Assembly (NCBI RefSeq): GCF_050908995.1
Contig: NC_135123.1
Span: forward strand, 16,058,001-16,122,000
Direction: 5' to 3'
DNA length: 64,000 bases
Origin: Andrena cerasifolii
Lineage: Eukaryota; Arthropoda; Insecta; Hymenoptera; Andrenidae
Position 1 is the stretch's first letter; every line of letters begins with the position of its first letter. The position numbers and the translations under genes were made by a program. Positions 37,101-42,321 of the stretch are shown one piece after another. The notes below the pieces were generated by a model that saw only the letters and a list, made by a program, of their open reading frames with translations, was not told the origin of the DNA and ran no database searches.

Positions 37101-39486
37101 CCACGCGTCGTTTATTATATTAGAAGGGAATCGTAGATTCTCGGGAATGGCACACCTAATTGCACGGCCCCCGCCGTTATTCTACCTTAAAATACTGATG
37201 AACTTTCCCGATCTGTGAGGACACTTCGAATAGATATGGCTGCTGAGGAGCAAAAGTCTGAGAGAATGCAGAAACGGGGGAAAGCGGATACTGTAACGTA
37301 CGCATATATACAAGATGTCATAAATTCACTAGGAGATAGCCCGATATCAGAAACTTCTATTTTATACTTTCAATCGGGTTTGTTATGCACAGTCGTAACA
37401 TTTCGGATTGCACCAACAGTTACGTCAGTCGCTATATATTGTAAAACGTATCGTAAAATGATTGCACTTGATTAGATACGGCTGTTCGAAAAATTTAGCG
37501 CGCATATGTATCGTTATGGATTAAAGGAGGGTTAGTGTTTGAAATTGTTTAAGGGGTTATACCTAGTCAGGCGGCCGAAAAGGGGCGAATATTTGTGAAT
37601 TTTTTTTTAAGAAGCGGAAGCGTAAATCCCGATTTTTTCGTGCAAAAACCACGCGAAAATAATCAGCATTTCAACTTTAAATTGCAGCCATTTTGTTTTA
37701 AATTAATATTTCGGAAAATTCTCTCCGTCAACCTGAGGATACATTAATGTACTAACGAAATCTTTTTTGTTTTTTGATTTTAGATTATCTGTTTCCGAAT
37801 AGCAGTGCTCACCGCAAAACCAAATTTTTAAAAGTGGACGTCGGTTGTTACTTTATTATAAACATAATTTTTTCCACGAAAAAATTACCAAATGTTTGTT
37901 AAATGTTGCTCTTTTAAGCGCAAAAAGTTTTGTAAAAATATACGCTTCCGCTTCTTCAAAAAAAATTCACAAATATTCGCCTCTTTTCGGCCGCCGGACT
38001 AGGTATAACCCCTTAAGCGATATCAGCACTCTGAGAATAGATGCATAATTAACACAAAAATACTCTGGTACTATATATAACAAATCTAGGTAAATTTTTC
38101 CATCCAATTAACAACTTCCAACAAATTTCCAACCAATCACACACACGCGAAAGTTCAAGGGGCTAGTAAAAAGTTAAATGGACTTCTTAGTTCTTTGTTT
38201 CCCGTTCGGGAAAGGTTCTCGTTAAATAAAGAATCCGGTAAAAGTGGATAATTGTTTACTTGACGAGGGACTTGTGGCGTGCTACATTAAGGTCTGGTTT
38301 CCAAAAATCTGCTTGTACGGTAAAGTTTTACGACCTAAAAATAATTTGATGATTACCATACATGTTGCCATATAAACAAGGTTAGCAATTTTTAAAGAAA
38401 ATAAACATTTCTAGTAACATGGGTTTGTTAATCAATGCAAAAACTGTATCCACATTTTCGTCCAGAACATTCTGTAAAATTATCGTATTAATTTACTTTT
38501 AATTTGTAAAAATTGAAGTTCACGAAAATTTGATTAGTTTTGTGGGTCGACAAAATCAGGCATAGTATTTCAATTGGGCAGTAGCTTAATAGCTATGCAG
38601 CGAATAAAGGATGCGCAGTGAAGTGAATTTAATAATTGCAAAAAGTGTGTCTGTAATAATTACGAACACGCATGTTTCCAGCTGTTTCAGGTTTCAATTC
38701 GTCATACGTTTATTAACGAGATACTGTAACTGTTCCCAAACTCAATAACAGCGCCGAAAACATTGCGCACGGCAGAGTATCCCGTGAAACTTTTCTAATT
38801 TGCGTTGATGCTTCATAATGAGACACCAGAGCGTTAAATAACAGTTAATTGTACACAGCTTCCGTCAGCTTAATTAGCGAAAACAGTCTCTGTTTAAGGG
38901 GATAAGCGATAGCGATAAACTCAGAGCATAATTAAAACGAAATGAGTGCTCTTGGATGATTTCCTTCTTTTCTGCTTTGTCCCTTCCCTCATTATCACAT
39001 TCGCATTCGCCAAAGAAATCGTGTAATCTACGTTGCGACGCACAAATATAATTGCACACACATTCTTTACAATAAAACAATTTCAAAGTTTTTCACGATT
39101 GACACTTCTACGTTCTATTTAGTGAGAACTGAAACGACTAAAAGTGCGCAATAAATTCAAGTAGAAACAATAATCTTATCCTGCGAAAATCCGCGCGAAC
39201 TCCAATTCAAACGATGCGCGATGGTGATTCGCTGTCAACAAGGGACGACTAGTGTGCCGATAAGGGAGGAGACTCGTCTAGCAGACATTTGACTCAATAG
39301 ATACTGTTGGACGCTGGAATGTTACTCACCTTGTAAGCGAGTGATATTCCTCGTTACTTTATGGCCGTTAACGAGCTGCTCCCGTAAATGAGTCCTCTCC
39401 CCATGACGCTGATAATTGCCGATAACGACTGTGGTCGTCACCAGGACGAGAAACAACTTCGGCCCCCAGGCCAGTCTCATCGACAT
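948..39486 (-). CDS. Dpr-family two-Ig cell-surface protein, partial gene (four coding exons, 3' end outside window)
   Basis: This entry gives the gene span; the exons are listed separately. The model is join(39330-39486, 13604-13788, 12550-12763, 948-1134) on the minus strand. Every intron has GT-AG ends, and phases agree at each junction (phase 1, 0, 1, then an open phase-2 donor). The product so far is 247 residues plus a split Gly. It has a hydrophobic leader (about residues 10-23), a linker, Ig1 with Cys105, Trp117, the D-x-G-x-Y-x-C motif (Asp162, Tyr166, Cys168), then Ig2 starting near 187 with Cys214 and Trp230. Sequons are at Asn47, Asn88, Asn132 and Asn181. Dpr proteins are known as neuronal surface receptors that pair with DIP proteins. 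The domain order, the Ig1 LLDCRVAMLSGKK segment and the intron inside Ig1 point to this family. The PNNW and CQVNTHPP segments suggest a divergent subgroup (dpr18/dpr20-like from memory, unchecked), so no symbol is given. Confidence 0.88.
1398..1785. repeat. 147-bp-period tandem repeat, about 2.4 units, with LINE-like tail
   Basis: The marker TTTTAGGCATTT occurs near 1492 and again near 1639, a period of 147 bases. Each unit contains a CACCCCCTTA-type block, a CTGAAATTGGTTTTTAGGCA block and GTTGATATCTAATCGGGCCT. Three starts of the block around GAGAT-TT...ACATTT-AC-CCTTT are seen near 1407, 1555 and 1700. The array is followed by TTTTATATATTAGTAAATTA and TATAGATG. Repeats of CACCCCCTTA and a TTTATATA-TAGAT tail are familiar from 3' ends of RTE-like non-LTR elements, so I read this as a LINE or SINE tail. 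No reverse transcriptase is present. Confidence 0.7.
2006..2422. mobile_element. hAT-type MITE with 8-bp target duplication (copy A)
   Basis: The element starts CAGAGTTGGGCATTAACTAA and ends TTTTGCCCATCTCCG, imperfect inverted ends of the CAGRG type known from hAT elements. The flanking octamers are CTACACAT (1998-2005) and CTACATAT (2423-2430), matching at 7 of 8 positions as expected for a hAT target duplication. It matches copy B at 41100-41276 except for a central insertion. There is no coding capacity. It lies in intron 3 of the Dpr-like gene. Confidence 0.82.
2161..2379. mobile_element. Element nested inside the hAT-type MITE
   Basis: Its left side reads AAAGGTACATATACGACGAC then ACTTTTGTGTCT; its right side is the inverse complement, AGACACAAAAGTGTCGT followed by GTACACGTACC. 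The octamer TTTATTCG occurs directly on both sides (2153-2160 and 2380-2387). The related MITE at 41.1 kb lacks this block and reads through the junction, so it acts as an empty-site paralogue. The exact ends are uncertain by a few bases because the direct repeat overlaps the TAAAGGTAC/GTACCTTTA symmetry. Confidence 0.75.
2423..6700. other. Intron 3 of Dpr-like gene: two GC-rich blocks, no gene
   Basis: The strand holding the gene shows no exon here. GC- and CpG-rich blocks lie at about 3.5-4.05 kb and 5.45-5.95 kb, with overlapping open frames on both strands (typical of low stop density, not of a protein). A very AT-rich stretch with homopolymer runs spans about 4.78-5.31 kb. At 4249-4300 a segment beginning TTTTCGAGGACATCGA resembles one arm of the foldback repeat at 57.4 kb. 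Confidence 0.5.
6713..6970. repeat. Dispersed repeat shared with 47.0 kb, plus a short second copy
   Basis: The segment from about 6713 to 6850 aligns with 47008-47130: both have a CGGATTT-CATCA block, ATATTACACGT, and a core GGAGCTGCACCCCT-TTGCTGCAACG-CCTCAATT. A second partial copy of the core follows at 6926-6965 (GAGTTGCACCCCTCTTGCTG). Its class is unknown to me. No ORF with a recognisable product is contained. Confidence 0.65.
7020..8640. other. GC-rich intronic block with a long purine-rich tract
   Basis: This 1.6 kb block stands out from AT-rich flanks. From about 7440 to 7610 one strand is strongly purine-rich (runs of GGA, GAAAGG and GGGGGAGGG). Reading frames above 100 codons appear on the minus strand at 7298-7809, but they overlap each other, have low-complexity Ser/Pro composition and match no family I know. 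I take it as noncoding, possibly regulatory. Confidence 0.4.
8641..10996. other. Intron 3 of Dpr-like gene, nothing recognised
   Basis: Mostly AT-rich sequence with no exon-like ORF, no terminal inverted repeat and no RNA gene that I can support. A GC-richer patch lies at about 9.65-10.05 kb. Confidence 0.5.
10997..11397. mobile_element. AGGGGTTATACC-family element rearranged into a foldback (copy 2)
   Basis: The left end is TA|AGGGGTTATACCTAGTCAGG and the right end is CCTGAGTAGGTATAAACCT|TA. The arms are inverted copies of each other over about 160 bases, including ATATTTTTACA-AACTTTTTGCACT and CGTAGAAAAATATTTA. The left arm also contains the inverse of the middle marker of copies 1 and 3 (GGTTTTGCGGTGAGCACTGC at about 11201-11220). 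So the element is made of two opposed copies of the right half of the standard element, and the normal left half is missing. It is non-autonomous. Confidence 0.8.
11885..12187. mobile_element. MITE with about 37-bp inverted ends and an internal hairpin
   Basis: The left end reads GCAACCCGAAAATTCAGAAA then ATTATGCAACTTTGTG; the inverse complement of the right end reads GCAGCCCGGAAATTCAGATA then ATTATGCAGCTTTGTG. Only a few positions differ. Symmetry may extend a further 10 bases outward. The interior contains a GGGGT-gttctt-ACCCC hairpin at 12071-12086. A related single end occurs at about 60524-60562. It lies about 360 bases downstream (in gene direction) of Dpr-like exon 3. Superfamily not assigned. 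Confidence 0.75.
12188..12549. other. Intron 3 of Dpr-like gene, portion adjoining exon 3
   Basis: This short stretch starts at the exon 3 donor and ends at the MITE. No other feature is recognised. Confidence 0.5.
12550..12763 (-). CDS. Dpr-like gene, coding exon 3: second half of Ig1
   Basis: The 71 codons run from VMWLRR (strand C, Trp117 of the Ig core) to TNVTVL (strand G), plus one base of an Ala codon. The F-strand motif EDRGLYVC supplies Asp162, Gly164, Tyr166 and Cys168, completing the Ig1 disulfide with Cys105. The C'-E region reads HISDPRYSVSFRYPNNWRL, and the residues after the F strand are NTHPPRM. Classical Dprs usually have other residues at these places, so I read it as a divergent member. 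Sequons occur at Asn132 and Asn181. The acceptor is ATTATAG with a weak pyrimidine tract; the donor is CTAG|GTAATG. Intron 2 on its upstream side is only 840 bases. Confidence 0.92.
12764..13603. other. Intron 2 of Dpr-like gene (840 bases)
   Basis: The intron runs from donor GTATCG at 13603 to acceptor ATTATAG at 12764 and interrupts Ig1. I see no second feature in it. It is far shorter than introns 1 and 3. Confidence 0.8.
13604..13788 (-). CDS. Dpr-like gene, coding exon 2: linker and first half of Ig1
   Basis: The acceptor is a pyrimidine-rich tract ending TTTGTTCCAG at 13789, and the donor is AAGAAG|GTATCG. The 185 bases supply two bases of a split Asp codon and 61 codons. Residues 54-83 form a proline- and arginine-rich linker ending in an acidic stretch. 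Ig1 follows: an Asn88-Gly-Ser sequon, then strand B with ALLDCRVAMLSGKK, in which Cys105 is the first disulfide cysteine. This last segment is close to the Dpr Ig1 consensus and is the clearest family marker in the window. The exon ends in phase 0, between the two halves of Ig1, exactly where the next exon resumes with VMWLRR. Confidence 0.9.
13789..15480. other. Intron 1 of Dpr-like gene, 3' part, nothing recognised
   Basis: AT-rich sequence without ORFs of note. The pyrimidine-rich acceptor tract of exon 2 occupies its edge at 13789-13815. Confidence 0.5.
15490..15932. mobile_element. Probable degenerate hAT-like element rich in ATTCG
   Basis: The right terminus TTTTACCCATCTCTG resembles the TTGCCCATCTCTG end of the hAT-type MITEs at 2.0 and 41.1 kb. 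The body is AT-rich with many ATTCGAATA and TTATTCG motifs in both orientations. No matching left terminus is found, so the left boundary is only where the ATTCG-rich sequence begins. Confidence 0.4.
15933..25290. other. Intron 1 of Dpr-like gene, middle part, nothing recognised
   Basis: About 9 kb of mostly AT-rich sequence. Small GC-richer patches lie near 16.1-16.5, 20.0-20.3, 21.25-21.45 and 23.2-23.65 kb. No exon in the phase needed to join exons 1 and 2 is recognised, and I see no RNA gene or terminal repeat. Confidence 0.45.
25291..25620 (-). CDS. Unassigned 109-codon ORF in intron 1, doubtful
   Basis: An ATG-initiated frame of 109 codons starts MYRKLTLPAHLLEVQNDTL and ends GIKGATKFAP. 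It has balanced composition with four cysteines in the first third, and no membrane segment. I recognise no family. Just upstream on the same strand (from 25676) a separate 16-codon frame encodes a hydrophobic peptide, MEMAILLLVCLVSWKT, ending in TAA, in a different frame. The two could be remnants of one broken gene or transposon, but equally chance. Being inside a host intron and unspliced, it would have to be an intronless gene or pseudogene. Confidence 0.2.
   Translation of the reverse strand: MYRKLTLPAHLLEVQNDTLVQFACDVRGGVCTVSCLNLRSSQGVHKASFLRIQATKCVLRFLATQDYTYFFTFLRDSEPYITDIRTVSGYVRGLLTGLSGIKGATKFAP
25690..26450. promoter_or_regulatory. CpG-rich intronic island
   Basis: A block of about 760 bases with dense CG dinucleotides inside the AT-rich intron 1. 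Long frames occur on both strands (197 codons plus, 153 codons minus, 100 codons plus), overlapping in different frames, which is what stop-poor GC-rich DNA gives by chance. No protein motif is visible. In insects such blocks in large introns of neuronal genes may be regulatory; that is inference. Confidence 0.3.
26559..26757. mobile_element. 199-bp MITE with 41-bp inverted ends
   Basis: The ends are ATAAGGCCCGCTGCACACAT and the inverse ATAAGGCCCGCTGCAAACAT, continuing CCGATTTTTTAACGTGC-GCG on both sides: 39 of 41 positions agree. The outer bases allow a TA target duplication (A|TA|AGGCCC ... GGGCCT|TA|T), suggesting Tc1/mariner-like or another TA-targeting family. No coding capacity. High arm identity implies a fairly recent insertion. 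Confidence 0.88.
26758..28408. other. Intron 1 of Dpr-like gene, nothing recognised
   Basis: AT-rich sequence between two transposon relics. No ORF, RNA gene or repeat that I can support. Confidence 0.5.
28409..29133. mobile_element. AGGGG-ended DNA element, about 725 bp, non-autonomous
   Basis: The left end is TA|AGGGGACATTCCCGTTAG and the inverse of the right end is TA|AGGGGTCATTCCGGTTAG, so both ends share 16 of 18 bases and a TA flank. The interior has no transposase. The first five bases equal those of the AGGGGTTATACC family, but the remainder differs, so I treat it as a separate family of the same TA-targeting type. Confidence 0.65.
29134..30343. other. Intron 1 of Dpr-like gene with a GC-rich block
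   Basis: A GC-rich block at about 29.2-29.95 kb has open frames of 162 codons (minus) and 125 codons (plus) over the same bases. Neither has recognisable motifs. The segment 29910-29940 (GGGTGTCTAGAAAGAATGTG) is a plausible transposon end but has no partner that I find. Confidence 0.35.
30344..30563 (-). mobile_element. Tc1-like MITE (copy 1), related sequence at 59.0 kb
   Basis: Read on the minus strand the element begins CAGTGAGTCGAAAAAATATT preceded by TA, resembling Tc1-type termini. The plus-strand left end, ACGGACTCAGATAAAAAAGTTGG, is a degenerate match. The central part (GTAAACTGATCCTTCTAGCT, CTCAAATCGTTTGGACCAAT, GTTATTCTGCT) recurs at 58967-59170. No transposase. Confidence 0.6.
30564..34980. 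other. Intron 1 of Dpr-like gene, 30.6-35.0 kb
   Basis: No gene recognised. Three small structures are visible: a hairpin of ATGCGATGTA and its inverse at about 32289-32345, a perfect 18-bp palindrome at 32469-32486, and degenerate GAGTACCTGAAT-like units at 33670-33710 and 33870-33910. GC-richer patches lie near 30.7-31.0, 32.95-33.1 and 34.0-34.2 kb. Confidence 0.4.
32469..32486. promoter_or_regulatory. 18-bp perfect palindrome centred on an E-box
   Basis: The sequence CAGTGTCACGTGACACTG is its own inverse complement. Its centre is CACGTG, the canonical E-box of bHLH factors. Whether it is a binding site is not shown by sequence alone. Confidence 0.35.
35000..35750. promoter_or_regulatory. 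GC-rich intronic block with many TAATT motifs
   Basis: From about 35020 to 35340 TAATT/AATTA cores (typical homeodomain targets) alternate with CGTCG-rich segments, for example GAATTCG-AATTAAAATAATCGG, TTTAATTACG, CTTAATTGCG and GAATTAATTGG. The block continues GC-rich to 35.75 kb. Open frames on both strands are short and unrecognised. A role as an enhancer of the Dpr-like gene is inference. Confidence 0.3.
35751..37551. other. Intron 1 of Dpr-like gene, nothing firm
   Basis: Mixed composition with a GC-richer patch at 36.8-37.1 kb whose two antisense open frames (about 80 codons each) resemble no protein. No repeat recognised. Confidence 0.45.
37552..38013. mobile_element. AGGGGTTATACC-family MITE, copy 3 (complete standard form)
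   Basis: The left end is TA|AGGGGTTATACCTAGTCAGG and the inverse of the right end is TA|AGGGGTTATACCTAGTCCGG. Inverted ends extend about 75 bases, through GCGGCCGAAAAG-GGCGAATATTTGTGAAT and AAGAAGCGGAAGCGTA. The interior differs between the two halves, and the right interior matches copies 1 and 2. TTAA is present at both ends, so TA or TTAA may be the target. No ORF of a transposase. Confidence 0.85.
38014..39329. other. Intron 1 of Dpr-like gene, 5' part
   Basis: The donor GTGAGT of exon 1 lies at its right edge (39329-39324). No other feature recognised. Confidence 0.55.
39330..39486 (-). CDS. Dpr-like gene, coding exon 1: signal peptide and N-terminus
   Basis: The exon encodes 52 complete codons plus one base. 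It starts MSMRLAWGPKLFLVLVTTTV, a short basic and polar n-region followed by a hydrophobic core ending near Ile22-Gly23, which fits a cleaved signal peptide though not a strong one. An in-frame TAA lies about 45 bases upstream and no other in-frame ATG intervenes, so the ATG at 39486-39484 is the first possible start; a second ATG two codons later is an alternative. The exon ends CAAG|GTGAGT, a near-perfect donor, in phase 1. The next exon starts in the complementary phase, creating an Asp codon across the junction. One sequon (Asn47-Ile-Thr) is present. Linkage to the Ig exons 25.5 kb away is inferred from strand, phase and leader character; I see no direct proof, and another first exon could exist. 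Confidence 0.72.
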
Positions 39487-39505
39487 CGTCCTCCGGTTTT
39501 CGCAT
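39368..39505 (-). promoter_or_regulatory. Out-of-frame upstream ORF overlapping the Dpr-like start codon
   Basis: An ATG 19 bases upstream of the main start opens a 45-codon frame (starts MRKPEDDVDE) that runs across the main ATG in a different frame and stops at TAA 39370-39368 inside exon 1. If the transcript begins upstream of 39505, ribosomes starting here would bypass the receptor start. It is acidic and matches nothing I know, so a regulatory reading is more likely than a protein. The transcription start cannot be seen from sequence, so this depends on the real 5' end. Confidence 0.35.
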
Positions 39506-39728
39506 CCCCCGAAGTTTCTGATGTTCAGCCACGTACTTTTATTTTATCGGGGCCACCAGCGGGAACTACGGCGACACGACACTCTCTTCCCTCTGAAATG
39601 CAAACAGCGATGAAAGTCCGCGACGGCCTCGTGTTTCTTACAATTAGAGGACTGAAGGGAAATCTGGACAGAGGAGTTTTCGGTGAGTGTAGCTCGAACC
39701 TTGGGGTGGGATTACTTACACGAACAAA
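39487..39728. promoter_or_regulatory. Presumed 5' UTR/promoter-proximal sequence of the Dpr-like gene
   Basis: GC-rich sequence directly upstream of the start codon. It carries an in-frame stop and the out-of-frame ATG at 39505. I see no unambiguous TATA box or initiator, and cannot place the transcription start; 5' UTR exons further right are possible. Confidence 0.35.
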
Positions 39729-39800
39729 ATACTTTGCCGAGAAATAGTTGGGAACTCTTCTTTGTGCACTGACGACCTTTGACAATTCATTGTGATGTTA
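39729..39800. repeat. 70-bp segment duplicated at 40692 (unit 1)
   Basis: The first 21 bases, beginning ATACTTTGCCGAGAAATAGT, are identical to those at 40692. The following 50 bases retain scattered identity (TTTG-GCA-TGA, TTGA-A-TTCAT). The distance between units is about 963 bases. Confidence 0.55.
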
Positions 39801-39879
39801 ATTAAGTTGTCGCCAGCGGGTCAAGCGGATTTTATAGATGGATGAAAGCAAAGTACAGTTTAAGATTGAGTTTTACAGT

Positions 39880-40093
39880 TATTTTTGAGTCGCGATCCCC
39901 TTTTGTAATATTCAAACAAGCTCCGACATCCCCGCCCCTCCATCCTCATATAATGTAAGGTAAATTTAGTCAGGTAAATAAAGACATTGAAAATAGGCAT
40001 TTCGGAATATAATTCTAACTTAATAATATGAAGAAAAAAAACTGTGGTGACCTCCCAGAAAACACTTCGCTACCCACAGGTTGGGGATCACTG
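39880..40093. mobile_element. Probable hAT-type remnant (right end)
   Basis: The terminus CCACAGGTTGGGGATCACTG at 40074-40093 is a hAT-type end (inverse CAGTGATCCCCAACCTGTGG). The sequence GAGTCGCGATCCCCTTTTGT near 39890 resembles interiors of such elements. The left terminus is not found, so its start is approximate. Confidence 0.5.
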
Positions 40094-41099
40094 CGTTACT
40101 GCCACCAGGGACACTATTAGTAACCACCGCCCCGAAGTTATAATTTTTCAATATGAAAGTGCATGACTACATACTCGTTAAGCAGGGCTAAAAACCTGCA
40201 TCTCACTATTTGAGGTACACCACATTGCTGGGAGATCGAACTTAATTGCTAGGAAAGTGACTGAGGAATTGCAAGCGACGAATCTGCCCTTGTAATGTTC
40301 TCTGGAGTACTGGAGAATATCCTCACCGATCCCATATCCTGGCGCACTCGATACCACGTATGTCAGTCACGATTGAGACCTCGCAACACATTGAATTGCT
40401 TATACTTGAGTCCCTAGTAGGGTCTCACTATGTACTGGGAAGCTAGCTTGGATATTTTAAGACTAGGCTACAAGCCCTGGAGGCCATTCTATTGTAAAGT
40501 CCACTTTCAGTTTCAACTAGCCCCTGCAATATTAATCCACCTTTCATCGCGCCAGAGACGATAATGAAAGAGATGAATTAGTACCAGGCTGAATGAAGAA
40601 AATGTTCCAAGTAGGAATTAACTTTTTATTTCAAGATATCCTACCGTTCCCTCAATAAACGTAATTTAAGCTCGGGAGAAGGTCAGTTTGCATACTTTGC
40701 CGAGAAATAGTTAGAAACTGATGTTTGCGCAATGAGCATCGTTGAATATTCATGTTAACGATGAAGTATTTCTATAACGGAAATTGAATTTTTTTAATTT
40801 GTATTCAGTTGCCCGTAATTTATGCATACCCTGCGAAAATACTATTACAACATATTAGCATCTTTGAATTTTGTTACAACGTTTAAGAGGGAAATATTCG
40901 GAATTGAAGAAAAAAATATTAAGTTATATAAGTGTTCATTGAATGTGATAACGCTGCAATTTTTGCTGCAGAGGCCATTTCTGTACTGTATTTCTCATTC
41001 TATTCGTTGCGTGCTTTGTTCTTTTTGTTCGTATATTCAAGAGAAAATAACGAATTTTTGCGTTGCCAGTGATTTATTCATTTATTTCAAGAATTGTTT
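40094..41099. other. Upstream region, nothing recognised besides the 40692 repeat unit
   Basis: No ORF or RNA gene that I can support lies here. Confidence 0.45.
40692..40767. repeat. 70-bp segment duplicated from 39729 (unit 2)
   Basis: This is the direct counterpart of the segment at 39729, 1.2 kb upstream of the exon 1 ATG. It may be an old local duplication of upstream DNA or two ends of a repeat I do not know. Confidence 0.55.
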
Positions 41100-41276
41100 C
41101 AGAGTTGGGCATTAACTAAATAAAAAATTATTTAAATAATGGATCGAATAAAAGTTACTTTAACTTTACTCGTTTTTCGAGTTTCGAAAATCCGGGTTAA
41201 CTTTATTCGACACGTGACGGATAATTTTTCCAACTTTTATACGTTAGTCGAATTTTGTATAAATTGCCCATCTCTG
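41100..41276. mobile_element. hAT-type MITE (copy B)
   Basis: The element starts CAGAGTTGGGCATTAACTAA and ends AAATTGCCCATCTCTG. It matches copy A at 2.0 kb through the first 55 bases (TAAATAAAAAAT-ATTTAAATAA) and again at the end, but lacks the 219-base nested insertion. The flanking octamers AATTGTTT and CTTTGTAG agree at only four positions, so the target duplication has decayed or the ends are slightly off. Confidence 0.72.
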
Positions 41277-42129
41277 CTTTGTAGTACCTATATCCACGTA
41301 AAATATAGTACCTACAACGATTGGTTCTCAAGGTAAGTATCTCTGCGTAGTACATTGTACAGTGTATTCGAAAACTAAAGTGGAACGCTGTAATTTTACA
41401 TATAAAGGGGAAATCAAAATAACAAGCTACAATAGAAACTCTGTTCTGAACAAAACAGGTCACCGGGACGGCGTAGACAGTAGAACTCAAACTCCCAGCA
41501 ATTTTATGATGTAAATTAGATTTTCTAGCATTTTCCGTAGCAATGCACAAACAGCAGGAGGGATGCAATTATCGACAGAATTGTTAGTAACACAGGGGAG
41601 AAAATTATTTGAGAGTCTCATCAAGAATGTAATACTAACTTTGATTGTGAACACAGCTGTGTTTGCCATGCGATTTAGCTTCCATTGTTCGCCGTTACAG
41701 TTGAATCTACTACGACCGAGAAACTTGAAATTATCGAAAACGAATACGTAAATAAACTACAGCAAATATTCGCCAATATTTTAATTGGAAGAATACTGCG
41801 TCTTTGGGATTTATATTCTCGCGAATGTAAGCACAGATTTGCTGAAGGATTGTAGGTATGTATTTCAATGCAAGTAAATAATAAATTGACTGCTGCAAGG
41901 AATAGGAAGAGGAAATCGTTCTACATTCCGTTCTGCGCGGGATTCCTTGAAACTTTACTTCACCAAGTTATTATTATTATTTAACTTATCACGTTTTATT
42001 CTTTATCCATTTGACACACCTATTTTACGTGCATTCGTAATCAAGGAACGCATTCCAGGTGTAAGCTGTTTGCTTTTGGAATATTTTTCAAGTATTGATG
42101 TGCCGATTTTGGGGTGCAGTAGTTACTAG
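41277..42129. other. Upstream region, nothing recognised
   Basis: AT-rich, with short open frames only. Confidence 0.45.
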
Positions 42130-42321
42130 CTTAAATCTTTTTTCGGTGAAGGGTAGGGAGCTTTTTAAAAAGATTTCTTAGTGAGTACCTCAGGGCTAAG
42201 AAGATCATACCCACCAAATTTCGTGGTCATAGGAGCAGTGGTTCCAGAGAAATCGTGACGAGTCAGTGAGTGGGAGTAAATACACGAGTCAATGGTATTT
42301 GGATTTTATATATATAGATAG
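42130..42321 (+). mobile_element. LINE/SINE 3' tail-like sequence
   Basis: The block contains CACCAAATTTCGTGGTCATA, GGAGCAGTGGTTCCAGAGAA and then ends TTTTATATATATAGATAG. This succession (a 'CCAAATTTCGTGGTCAT' block, a 'CAGTGGTTC' block, then a TATATATAGAT tail) is familiar from the 3' ends of non-LTR elements and SINEs in insects. No reverse transcriptase is present, so it is a tail only. Family assignment is from memory. Confidence 0.5.
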
